Source: Spirochaetota bacterium (GTDB lineage: Bacteria; Spirochaetota; JAGLSM01; JAKPMW01). From it: a DNA stretch of 14,689 bases. Position numbers and translations under genes: made by a program. This document shows, in pieces, positions 1 through 5,716 of the stretch; the stretch's first letter is position 1, and each line of letters starts with the position of its first letter. The stretch spans positions 1 to 14,689 of the forward strand of contig JAKPMW010000007.1 of assembly GCA_029548715.1 (NCBI GenBank). Direction: 5' to 3'. Under the pieces are notes generated by a model. That model made no database searches and was not told where the DNA came from. It was given only the letters and a program-made list of their open reading frames with translations.

Positions 1-293
1 AGATATGCCCCTTCCCTGAGGAGACCAGCCAGGGGTGTGCCACCTTCCGGATCGGCCGAGGCTGTACGGACAGCAAGGACCAGGTCCGAACGTGACAAAA
101 CCTCCGCACGCGAAACCAGCCGGGCCCCTTTTTCGACGTAGAGATTGTCCGGATACCCGGCCTGGGCTCCCGCCCCCGTCTCGACAATGACCTCACAGCC
201 CGATTTTTTCAGGGCAGGAATATGTGCGGGAACCAGAGCAACACGACGCTCATTCCGGGCCGTTTCTTTCGGGATACCAACGATGACGGACAT
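1..293 (-). CDS. pntA: NAD(P) transhydrogenase subunit alpha, N-terminal part (cut by left edge)
   Basis: The first 97 residues are visible, beginning at an ATG and reading MSVIVGIPKETARNERRVAL; the rest lies beyond the left edge. This is the N-terminal signature of the alanine dehydrogenase/PntA family (GxPKE near the start, then RVALVP, then ETGAG). The later stretch, with GYPD near residue 48 and RSDLVLAVR near residues 69-77, fits PntA better than alanine dehydrogenase. PntA is the NAD(H)-binding subunit of the proton-translocating transhydrogenase, which drives NADPH formation from NADH. A G-rich stretch (GGGGGT) lies just before the ATG, and a TTGAAT-17-TATACT promoter sits about 40 bases upstream. 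The gene heads its own unit and pntB would be expected further left. Alanine dehydrogenase remains the alternative. Confidence 0.75.
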   Translation of the reverse strand, partial: MSVIVGIPKETARNERRVALVPAHIPALKKSGCEVIVETGAGAQAGYPDNLYVEKGARLVSRAEVLSRSDLVLAVRTASADPEGGTPLAGLLREGAY

Positions 294-338
294 ACCTACC
301 CCCGATCATGCTGCATGACGCTACCGTTCGATCTCATG

Positions 339-367
339 AGTATACATCAGGGGACCTGGATATTCAA
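339..367 (-). promoter_or_regulatory. sigma70-type promoter for the pntA-like gene
   Basis: On the minus strand a -35 box TTGAAT (362-367) and a -10 box TATACT (339-344) are separated by exactly 17 bases. This places the transcription start near 332 and gives a leader of about 40 bases before the ATG at 293. A perfect TTGACA (385-390) lies another 17 bases upstream and could use TTGAAT as a poor -10, so two tandem starts are possible. The rest of 294-429 shows no gene. Confidence 0.5.
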
Positions 368-429
368 GGGCAACGCGCTCCGAGTGTCAACTGGGCCATA
401 GCGACCAATCAACTCAGTCGCGCGAGGAA

Positions 430-642
430 TTATTTGCCAAAATCTCTCCCGGTCGCATCAAACCCGCTCAGGTTCCCGGTTCTGGTGACATTGTCCACCT
501 TGTCCTTGATCCCTGTCCATTCGCCTTCATACTTGATGTTCAGGTTTTTCGCAAGGTCATCCATGACATACTTCTGCTTGTCAAAGGCAGCAAGGGTCAA
601 GGACAACAGTCTTATCCGGTTTTCTCCGGTGTTGACACTCAT
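430..642 (-). CDS. small unknown protein coupled to the RelE-like toxin
   Basis: A 70-residue ORF starts at an ATG whose last two bases belong to the toxin's TGA stop (ATGA overlap), the classic layout for translational coupling. A GGGAG lies only two bases before the ATG, too close for an ideal ribosome site, so re-initiation after the toxin is the likely route. A GTG at 654 would add four residues. The protein has charged, mostly soluble composition, without signal peptide, membrane segment or cysteine. Its C-terminal half is Gly/Asp/Lys-rich and ends SGFDATGRDFGK. I do not recognise the family. It could be a third component of the toxin-antitoxin operon, or a fragment of a former gene. The overlap argues for a real gene but function is unknown. 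Confidence 0.45.
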   Translation of the reverse strand: MSVNTGENRIRLLSLTLAAFDKQKYVMDDLAKNLNIKYEGEWTGIKDKVDNVTRTGNLSGFDATGRDFGK

Positions 643-908
643 GACTCCCGACACACATCCCGTTGATGTCCTGTCGCCAGGACCACAACGACAAGCTGTT
701 CATCGACAATGTCACAGATGAGCCGATAATCACCAACCCGAAAACGCCACAAATCTTTGAATCCATTTCCGACTAATGGCTTGGTCAAGGTCCGAGGGTC
801 TGACACAAGGGCAACCCGGTTGTACAAATAATCAACAATGCGGGCTCCGGCTACAGTATCAAGCTTCTTGAGTTGTTTTTTTGCCGTATCCGTAAATTCG
901 ATCCTCAA
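639..908 (-). CDS. RelE/ParE-family toxin with altered C-terminal active-site residues
   Basis: About 89 residues, the normal size of RelE-family mRNA interferases, which cut mRNA in the ribosomal A site. Visible landmarks are the opening strand RIEFTDTAKKQLKKLD, the central LVGNGFKDLWRFRVGDYRLI (conserved Arg near residue 62) and the final strands VVVVLATGHQRDVCRES. The family usually ends GHRxxVYR; here Gln82 replaces Arg and Cys86 replaces the catalytic Tyr (codon TGT at 651-653). Activity may therefore be reduced. The start is inferred: two adjacent TTG codons (911 and 908) lie just after the antitoxin stop at 913-915, and both give a standard N-terminus. Another TTG at 956 would add 16 residues not typical of the family. 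The gene is co-transcribed with the antitoxin and overlaps the next small ORF by 4 bases. Confidence 0.85.
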   Translation of the reverse strand: MRIEFTDTAKKQLKKLDTVAGARIVDYLYNRVALVSDPRTLTKPLVGNGFKDLWRFRVGDYRLICDIVDEQLVVVVLATGHQRDVCRES

Positions 909-912
909 CAAG

Positions 913-1143
913 CTAAGACCTGGATCGTATTCCGAACTCCGCAAGCAGGTCTTCAATGGGAGTGAGCTTCGACTTGCCTGCCCTCACTTTTTCGAGTTCC
1001 TGATTGCCCAGATACAGATCTTCCATGTCCTGTAAATATTCCATGATGGCATTCCAGATATAAAACGATTTTGTGCGACCAGTCTTTCTGGCCAGTTCAG
1101 CCAGACGGTTTTCAACTTCTTCAAGAAGACAAACCGCAGTCAT
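913..1143 (-). CDS. ribbon-helix-helix antitoxin (RelB/CopG-like)
   Basis: A 76-residue protein with the layout of RHH antitoxins: a short N-terminal beta strand (TAVCLLEEV), then helix-turn-helix-like residues 12-40 with RLAELARKTGRTKSFYI. A charged C-terminal tail (QELEKVRAGKSKLTPIEDLL) is the part that normally wraps the toxin. Such proteins neutralise the cognate RelE-like toxin and repress their own operon as dimers. The ATG at 1143 is chosen because GAGGAG lies seven bases upstream; an ATG at 1167 lies inside the putative operator. In many relatives the strand reads VRLP; here it reads VCLL, so a DNA-contacting Arg appears to be replaced by Cys. The stop is followed within 1-4 bases by the likely TTG start of the toxin. 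Confidence 0.85.
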   Translation of the reverse strand: MTAVCLLEEVENRLAELARKTGRTKSFYIWNAIMEYLQDMEDLYLGNQELEKVRAGKSKLTPIEDLLAEFGIRSRS

Positions 1144-1161
1144 GTCATACTCCTCAATACT

Positions 1162-1193
1162 TGTCATACATGTATAACACCAGTATCGCATAC
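1162..1193 (-). promoter_or_regulatory. toxin-antitoxin promoter with overlapping palindromic operator
   Basis: On the minus strand an extended -10 element TGTTATACA covers 1171-1179, without a clear -35 at the right distance. It lies inside an 18-base near-perfect palindrome (1162-1179, core ATACATGTAT at 1166-1175, one mismatched pair). A second small inverted repeat, GTAT-N3-ATAC, lies at 1183-1193. An operator covering the promoter is the expected arrangement for autorepression by a RHH antitoxin. Binding by this antitoxin is inferred. Confidence 0.5.
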
Positions 1194-1231
1194 TTTGGCC
1201 AATGCCAATCTGATCACCCTGCAACAAACAC

Positions 1232-1435
1232 TCAAACAAGATCCAACCGTTTCGTGCCCGGGGCTCCATCGATATCCGCCAACAGGAGCAGGCGGCCATC
1301 AGCCCGGATGCCATTCAGAAATTTTATGCAGGCGTTGCGAGCCGGAATGAAATCCAGGGTTCTGGCGGCAACCCGGTCATACCACTCGGGGCTGACCTGG
1401 CTGGTGGCATGACCGAAAATATGGTGCAAACGCAC
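1232..1435 (-). CDS. unrecognised small ORF downstream of the OLD-like gene
   Basis: A 67-codon frame opening at GTG (first residues VRLHHIFGHATSQVSPEWYD) and ending in TGA. Codon use is coding-like, with many G/C third positions. It contains a run of hydrophobic residues GRLLLLADIDG near residues 47-57. It begins about 60 bases after the OLD-like gene's stop and ends about 50 bases before the antitoxin promoter, so it could be cotranscribed with the former. No strong ribosome site precedes the GTG. I do not recognise a family; it may be the tail of a decayed gene. Confidence 0.35.
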   Translation of the reverse strand: MRLHHIFGHATSQVSPEWYDRVAARTLDFIPARNACIKFLNGIRADGRLLLLADIDGAPGTKRLDLV

Positions 1436-1497
1436 ATGACAATATCAGGATAGAGTTCCTAAAGCGTCAGCGTGGACACAAGGCATATATCTTAATT

Positions 1498-3210
1498 CTA
1501 TCCACACTTGACGGACCCGACAAGCGTATAGATGGCATCCAGCTTTTCGGTTATTTCGTCATCGATCTCACCGACAGTCATCACCTCGGCCAGCTCAAAA
1601 AACCGAGTCTTTCTCAGGATGGGTGCATTCAACCTGTCGGCATACCGCTTGAACAGTGGCTCAAGAAATTCATCCGTCGCCTTGATCTCGGACGACCAGA
1701 CCGATGGTTTGCCCATAACGGAAATGGCATTCTCAATTTCCGCTATGCACTCTTCCATGACCTGTATCCTTCTTTGTCGTTCTTGATCCAAAAAGAGGTC
1801 CTGCTCCTCAGCGGCAGGACCGGCGACATAGTCCAGGATGATCCTTTTGCTGATGATATAATTCTCGATCTCGCGCCTTGACCACATCAGCTCAACTAAA
1901 GGGCCAACATGGTGCAAGTCGGACTTGATCCGATCAAAAATAGCAATACCCTTCAAGTCGGGACAGGCCTCCTGAAGCGCACGAAAATGGTCGCGAGCCC
2001 CCAAAGGGCTGTTGTTCTGCACATAATGGACGAATGGTTTCTCCAGAAAAGCGGCGGCGGGATGCTGTAGTTTTTTTGCCAGACTTCGCAGGATGGATAG
2101 GTCGGTAGATCCTTCAAGATAGAGGACCCAGCCGTTTTCTTCGGCCTGATAATAGTTTTCAAAACCGTACTTATGCAGCGCCTTCAGCATCTGTTGGGAT
2201 TTTTTGATCACATGCGGTTTACCCAGAAAGGCGATGACAGTGTCGTTTTCGATGGCTTCGTTGAGGATTATCTCGGAATGGCTTGCGGCGATGATCTGGC
2301 CGGATCGTTGGGCACTGACCCGTTGTAGCAGATTGTAGATCTGGCGCTGCCGTAGGATTTCCAGATGAGCGTCCGGCTCGTCAAGGAGGAGGATCGAATT
2401 GGGGTTCAGATACAGGTACGACAACAAAAGCAGCGTCTGCTGCAGGCCCCGCCCGGCTGAACTCAGATCCAGCTCAACCCTCCGGTTCAGGTCCATATAG
2501 GACATCATCAATTCACCCCGTTCGGCGATGTACTCCGGACTTTTCAATTCGATGCCGAACAGGTCTCTAATCTGCTCACAAAAATCACGCCACAGATCTT
2601 CGTGGCCAGAATACAGTTCATAACAGAGATTGCGGAGTACCTGTGCTGTTTGACCCTCCCCTATCAGAACATTGATCCTGCCGCGTTCGATCCGAGATTC
2701 AACGGATGCTAGTCCAGACATGGCGGGAAGGAAGGCCACCTTGATGTCGGAAAGAAGTTTCGTATCCGGCAGCTCGTATCGTTCTGTAGCATCGGCATCC
2801 TTGCGCAGAAGCCGGCAATAAAAGGACTCTGGATTAGCATAGTCAAACTCGAAGCCGCAGGTCCACGGCCTGTTGCCGGTGACCCCTTCGACCAGTATTT
2901 CGATCAGGATGTTTTTAGTTTTTCCTTCGATACTCTGGCGGACACGCAAGTCATGCCACAAGAGATTGGCGTTGGGGACGGAGAGGGCGATCAGATCCTT
3001 CCTGTTGATTGTTACCCCGCTCCGCTGTGAGGCCTTGCTATCGCTCCGTTTGCCCAGCCAAGCACGGAGACCTGCTTCAAACAGGGCCAAGGCCTGCAAT
3101 GCGGAGGTCTTGCCGGAGTTGTTCGGTCCAATAAAGACTACCGTCCTGTCAAGATCCAGCACCACCTCGCCCAGTGCTTTGAAATTCCGTATTGTGACTC
3201 TCGTTATCAT
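1498..3210 (-). CDS. OLD-like ATPase with C-terminal TOPRIM-like domain
   Basis: A 570-residue protein combining an SMC/ABC-type ATPase with a TOPRIM-like domain, the architecture of OLD-family nucleases. ATPase landmarks are Walker A GPNNSGKT (28-35), signature SSAGRGLQ (about 250-257), Walker B ILLLDEPDAH (273-282) and H-loop SHS (310-312). The C-terminal part has YLEGSTD (364-370, first TOPRIM acidic residue), IFDRIKSD (424-431) and REIENY (446-451), a motif shared by many TOPRIM proteins in this group. The canonical DxD is absent; the acidic residues there are spaced Dx4D, so nuclease activity is uncertain. The ATG at 3210 is preferred because AAGGA lies seven bases upstream; a TTG at 3231 would add seven residues. 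Relatives of this architecture act in phage defence, alone or with a helicase or other partner. No such partner is visible here. Confidence 0.85.
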   Translation of the reverse strand: MITRVTIRNFKALGEVVLDLDRTVVFIGPNNSGKTSALQALALFEAGLRAWLGKRSDSKASQRSGVTINRKDLIALSVPNANLLWHDLRVRQSIEGKTKNILIEILVEGVTGNRPWTCGFEFDYANPESFYCRLLRKDADATERYELPDTKLLSDIKVAFLPAMSGLASVESRIERGRINVLIGEGQTAQVLRNLCYELYSGHEDLWRDFCEQIRDLFGIELKSPEYIAERGELMMSYMDLNRRVELDLSSAGRGLQQTLLLLSYLYLNPNSILLLDEPDAHLEILRQRQIYNLLQRVSAQRSGQIIAASHSEIILNEAIENDTVIAFLGKPHVIKKSQQMLKALHKYGFENYYQAEENGWVLYLEGSTDLSILRSLAKKLQHPAAAFLEKPFVHYVQNNSPLGARDHFRALQEACPDLKGIAIFDRIKSDLHHVGPLVELMWSRREIENYIISKRIILDYVAGPAAEEQDLFLDQERQRRIQVMEECIAEIENAISVMGKPSVWSSEIKATDEFLEPLFKRYADRLNAPILRKTRFFELAEVMTVGEIDDEITEKLDAIYTLVGSVKCG

Positions 3211-3234
3211 ACAGGCATCCTTGGTATACAATCC

Positions 3235-3256
3235 TTGATGTTGACTGTCATATCAA
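3235..3256. promoter_or_regulatory. inverted repeat at the OLD-like gene's probable transcription start
   Basis: Nested inverted repeats are visible: outer arms TTGAT (3235-3239) and ATCAA (3252-3256), inner arms TGAC (3242-3245) and GTCA (3247-3250) around a single T. The site falls immediately downstream of the predicted start of transcription for the OLD-like gene, a position suited to a repressor operator. What binds it is unknown. Confidence 0.35.
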
Positions 3257-3265
3257 TAAACTTCT

Positions 3266-3294
3266 ATTGTATCGGTTATCCTGACAACTGAAAA
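3266..3294 (-). promoter_or_regulatory. candidate promoter for the OLD-like gene
   Basis: On the minus strand TTTTCA (3289-3294, four of six matches to the -35 consensus) and TACAAT (3266-3271, five of six to the -10) are separated by 17 bases. Transcription would start near 3259, giving a leader of about 50 bases before the ATG at 3210. Confidence 0.45.
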
Positions 3295-3396
3295 CCACTC
3301 ATTTGGCCTCCACTGCTGTTGAAAAATGAGTCCTGCAAGAGTATGATAGCGCAAGATACTGTCCCGCTGTCATCCGTCGAGCCCCAAAACGGGCCT

Positions 3397-3424
3397 CGGG
3401 CTCCCCCTTCGGATGAGAGCAAGG
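3397..3424 (+). repeat. 28-bp hairpin repeat, copy 1
   Basis: It begins CGGGCTCCCCCTTCG, identical for 15 bases to a second copy at 4439-4466, then both share ATGAG; overall 24 of 28 positions agree. CCCCTT (3404-3409) and AAGGGG (3421-3426) can pair around an 11-base loop. The two copies are in the same orientation, about 1.04 kb apart, and bracket the AT-rich lipoprotein gene. Confidence 0.6.
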
Positions 3425-3515
3425 GGAATAAGGGGTGTTTATAAGGTCGGCTAAACATCCTCACATCCAGAGACAAGTGTCAGGTAAATACTCGCTAAGA
3501 AATCTCACAGATTGT

Positions 3516-4283
3516 TTATGGCACCTTGTGCAGAATTCCATCTGCTTTTTCTTTACGGTAATTGAGAATAAAATTTCTTATATTGTCAAATAGCACTCTA
3601 TCTGTACCGCCTCTGTATAAGACGAAGTAGGCAGTTACTTTTTCCCTAAAAACCATTGTGCTTTTAAAAACGGGTAAAGAATAGTATTTCCTCTTACCCT
3701 CCTCAATGAAAGTTGAATATCCAATACAAGAGTTATTCTCGTCAAGTAATTGGATAAAGCAGCTTCCTCCATAGTTTATATATCTGTCTCCAAAAATATT
3801 TTTACCGTCAACCTCCAGTGCTTTCTTATGCTGATTTTTTGTAAATGCAATATCATCAGCTGTAAATATCAATCTTTGAGAAACCACCTCTCCGTCACGA
3901 AGACCCAGTCGCCTGTAGTCCAAGATTATACCCTTCGCAGATTTTACTCCTTGGACTGAATCTACTGACAACAAGAGCCGTCCAGTCCGATCAACAATAA
4001 CCGCCTTTGTAACTGCATGATGTACGTCAGGATATTTCTCTACGATAAAGTACTCATCGTTTCCATCAGCATCCATGTCTCCCTGCCAAATAAGGGTCCG
4101 TTTTCCATTGATATATTCTTGCGCTATCCTGTCGATTTCTTTGGGGACTTCTTCATCCAGCCATTCCTGGACATAGCCCTCATAAAACACGCTGTTTTCT
4201 TTTTTCATATCTTCCAAAAACCGCTGACTGCTGCAACTACTTGTGACAAGCATTGCAATCAGAATAATCGTTGTTCTCTTCAT
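3516..4283 (-). CDS. AT-rich predicted lipoprotein with a DxDxDG acidic loop
   Basis: A 255-residue protein with a lipoprotein signal peptide: MKR, a hydrophobic stretch, then VTSSC with the lipidation Cys at 17. The lipobox is relaxed (Ser at -1 and -2), as seen in some spirochaetes. Residues 69-77 read DMDADGNDE, the acidic loop of calcium-binding or FG-GAP-like repeats, here as a single copy. The remainder looks like beta-rich extracytoplasmic sequence. I do not recognise a named family. The ATG at 4283 has only a weak purine-rich sequence (GAGAAAAGG) upstream. Its DNA is visibly richer in A/T than its neighbours and it lies between two direct copies of a hairpin repeat, both consistent with separate acquisition. 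It is probably exported and anchored to a membrane by the lipid. Confidence 0.75.
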   Translation of the reverse strand: MKRTTIILIAMLVTSSCSSQRFLEDMKKENSVFYEGYVQEWLDEEVPKEIDRIAQEYINGKRTLIWQGDMDADGNDEYFIVEKYPDVHHAVTKAVIVDRTGRLLLSVDSVQGVKSAKGIILDYRRLGLRDGEVVSQRLIFTADDIAFTKNQHKKALEVDGKNIFGDRYINYGGSCFIQLLDENNSCIGYSTFIEEGKRKYYSLPVFKSTMVFREKVTAYFVLYRGGTDRVLFDNIRNFILNYRKEKADGILHKVP

Positions 4284-4438
4284 CCTTTTCTCACTTTCGT
4301 GATTGCACGATGCCCCATCCTTGTGTCAGTCAGGATAAGAGCCCAGCCCTGAGTTTCTCGCATTATTCAGTCGGCGTCAAGTAGCCGATCAAGCCGTGTG
4401 GCCGAACCGTTTAGAATATGGTTCGCCCTCCCGAACCA

Positions 4439-4466
4439 CGGGCTCCCCCTTCGCATGAGGGTGAGG
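4439..4466 (+). repeat. 28-bp hairpin repeat, copy 2
   Basis: It shares CGGGCTCCCCCTTCG and ATGAG with the copy at 3397-3424, in the same orientation. Here CCCT and AGGG can form a short stem around TCGCATG. Two copies in one 1-kb interval suggest a dispersed intergenic repeat family or a footprint of insertion. Confidence 0.6.
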
Positions 4467-4585
4467 CGCGTCTCATTGGAGATCCGTTTGCTGATCAACG
4501 GCCACAATAGCGCGATACTTCAATCACATTACACACTTTGGAAGGATTAGCTGGTGATACCCGCCCCGCGTATTGGGGATCCATT

Positions 4586-4603
4586 GTTCGGGTAGACCCG
4601 AAC
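4586..4603 (-). terminator. stem-loop directly after the 359-residue lipoprotein gene
   Basis: GTTCGGG and CCCGAAC form a perfect 7-bp stem around a four-base loop, beginning one base after the gene's TGA. No run of T follows on the minus strand, so it is not a standard intrinsic terminator. It may stabilise the mRNA 3' end or act with other factors. Confidence 0.4.
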
Positions 4604-4604
4604 C

Positions 4605-5684
4605 TCACTTCCACGAATAGAAGTTGACTCCGCGATCGAAGACCTCATATCCGTAGAGGGCCCCCTCGCGGGAGAAAACAAAATTTCCCAGCGTTGGGCG
4701 GGACGGGTCGGCCTCGATGGCGTAGCGGGCCTCTTTTGCCGTATCCATCCGGTATATCGAGATGATGGCCCTGGTCGAGGTATTGTGCATCAGGACATCC
4801 TCGATAAAAAAGAGGGATCCATCCCGGGCAATTCCTGCAAAGGCATTCCAGTGGGCTCGGGGAAGATCAATTTTCGAAAGCGTATTTTTTTCGATATCCA
4901 GCAAAAAGAGTGCCTTTTCAAAGGGGTTGCGGATATCCGCCTTGCGGTACTGGACTTCAATTACAAACCGCCGGGCATCGGTGAAATGATGTACCGAGGT
5001 TACCGTATCGAACCGGGCATCACCGCTTTCGGTTTTTTTGATCTCCTCAAAATTGATCCGGTGGCTGGTGATCTTTCGGGTTGCAAGATCGGCGATGCTG
5101 AAGGCGATGGCCGAGACAATGTCTGCATTCCCTCGCCGGGTAACACCATGCCAGACAGCGATCAGCTTTTCGGAGTCATGTGGAATAAGACGCTCCATCA
5201 GGATGTGTTCAATACTTTCATCGCCCTTGCCAAGGATTTCCTCGCTTGTTGCCGGAAAAACAACGGCTGTCGTAACCGGTGAGGTATCATCCGGAACAGC
5301 GTGGACACGATATTTTCGCTTTTCCGCGCTGCCTTCGGCCTTGGCCAGCCAGGCTCCTGCAGTGCCAACAGCCAGCACCGGTGCCGGCCAGGCATTTTTT
5401 GTTTCGAGTTTGTCAAGAACGCGGTCAATCCTGAGCTTGCCGTCAGTGCTGAAGACCAGGATCCTTCCGGTTTCGCGGTCAAACATGGCCAGCTGGTCAT
5501 CATGCACCACGCAGGTCCCAACCATGGGCATCCGGTCATTGGTGACAACGGCGCTCCCCATTGCCCCCTTGCTCTCCCCAAACGGAACGAAAAACCTGAA
5601 TGTGGGAGTCAAGACCGCGCTCTCGCTTGAACAGGCAGACATGACAAGGGCAGCAGCAAAGAGGATGACAAGACGTGAGAGCAT
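4605..5684 (-). CDS. predicted lipoprotein of unknown function, possibly beta-propeller
   Basis: A 359-residue protein with a clear lipoprotein signal: a hydrophobic stretch from residue 5 and lipobox MSAC, giving lipidation at Cys18. The mature part has recurring short beta-strand patterns followed by turns (for example GRILVFSTDGKLRIDRVL and DGSLFFIEDVLMHN), suggestive of a propeller fold, but I can assign no named family. The ATG at 5684 has GGAAGG five bases upstream. It starts 32 bases after the stop of the barrel-protein gene, so the two are almost certainly cotranscribed and may act together at the outer membrane. A stem-loop follows its stop. The function is not known. Confidence 0.8.
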   Translation of the reverse strand: MLSRLVILFAAALVMSACSSESAVLTPTFRFFVPFGESKGAMGSAVVTNDRMPMVGTCVVHDDQLAMFDRETGRILVFSTDGKLRIDRVLDKLETKNAWPAPVLAVGTAGAWLAKAEGSAEKRKYRVHAVPDDTSPVTTAVVFPATSEEILGKGDESIEHILMERLIPHDSEKLIAVWHGVTRRGNADIVSAIAFSIADLATRKITSHRINFEEIKKTESGDARFDTVTSVHHFTDARRFVIEVQYRKADIRNPFEKALFLLDIEKNTLSKIDLPRAHWNAFAGIARDGSLFFIEDVLMHNTSTRAIISIYRMDTAKEARYAIEADPSRPTLGNFVFSREGALYGYEVFDRGVNFYSWK

Positions 5685-5716
5685 GGCGACCTTCCAGGTT
5701 GGGCCGGAGGGCGTCT

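Larger units (their letters stand above)
3211..3515. other. intergenic stretch between the OLD-like and AT-rich lipoprotein genes
   Basis: About 305 bases without a convincing gene. It contains the OLD-like promoter and inverted repeat, one copy of the 28-bp repeat (3397-3424), and a possible stem formed by GAGCCC (3379-3384) and GGGCTC (3398-3403). A minus-strand open frame at 3276-3476 has no family likeness and no ribosome site that I can see, so I do not call it. Confidence 0.6.
4284..4604. other. intergenic stretch upstream of the AT-rich lipoprotein gene
   Basis: About 320 bases with no gene visible on either strand. It holds copy 2 of the hairpin repeat, a stem-loop with arms CGAACC (4403-4408) and GGTTCG (4420-4425), and the hairpin that follows the 359-residue lipoprotein gene. 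Promoter-like sequences for the gene at 3516-4283 exist (for example TTGACG and AATAAT in the region 4355-4375, minus strand) but their spacing is poor, so no promoter is called. Confidence 0.5.

Noticed and set aside
308..721. Plus-strand open frame of 137 codons at the left end
   Set aside because: It runs antisense through the pntA promoter and the toxin operon and has no ribosome site or family likeness.
1498..3210. Complete Gabija or PARIS defence system
   Set aside because: No UvrD-like helicase (GajB) is near, and I cannot show that the C-terminal part is the AriB domain; only an OLD-like single protein is supported.
3276..3476. Minus-strand open frame of 66 codons in the intergenic stretch
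   Set aside because: It spans the hairpin repeat, has no ribosome site that I can see and no protein-like pattern.
3397..4466. CRISPR array or insertion sequence
   Set aside because: Only two copies of the repeat, a kilobase apart, with no spacers, transposase or terminal inverted repeats.
4586..4603. Rho-independent terminator
   Set aside because: The stem is perfect but no T-run follows on the transcribed strand; it is listed as a stem-loop with low confidence.
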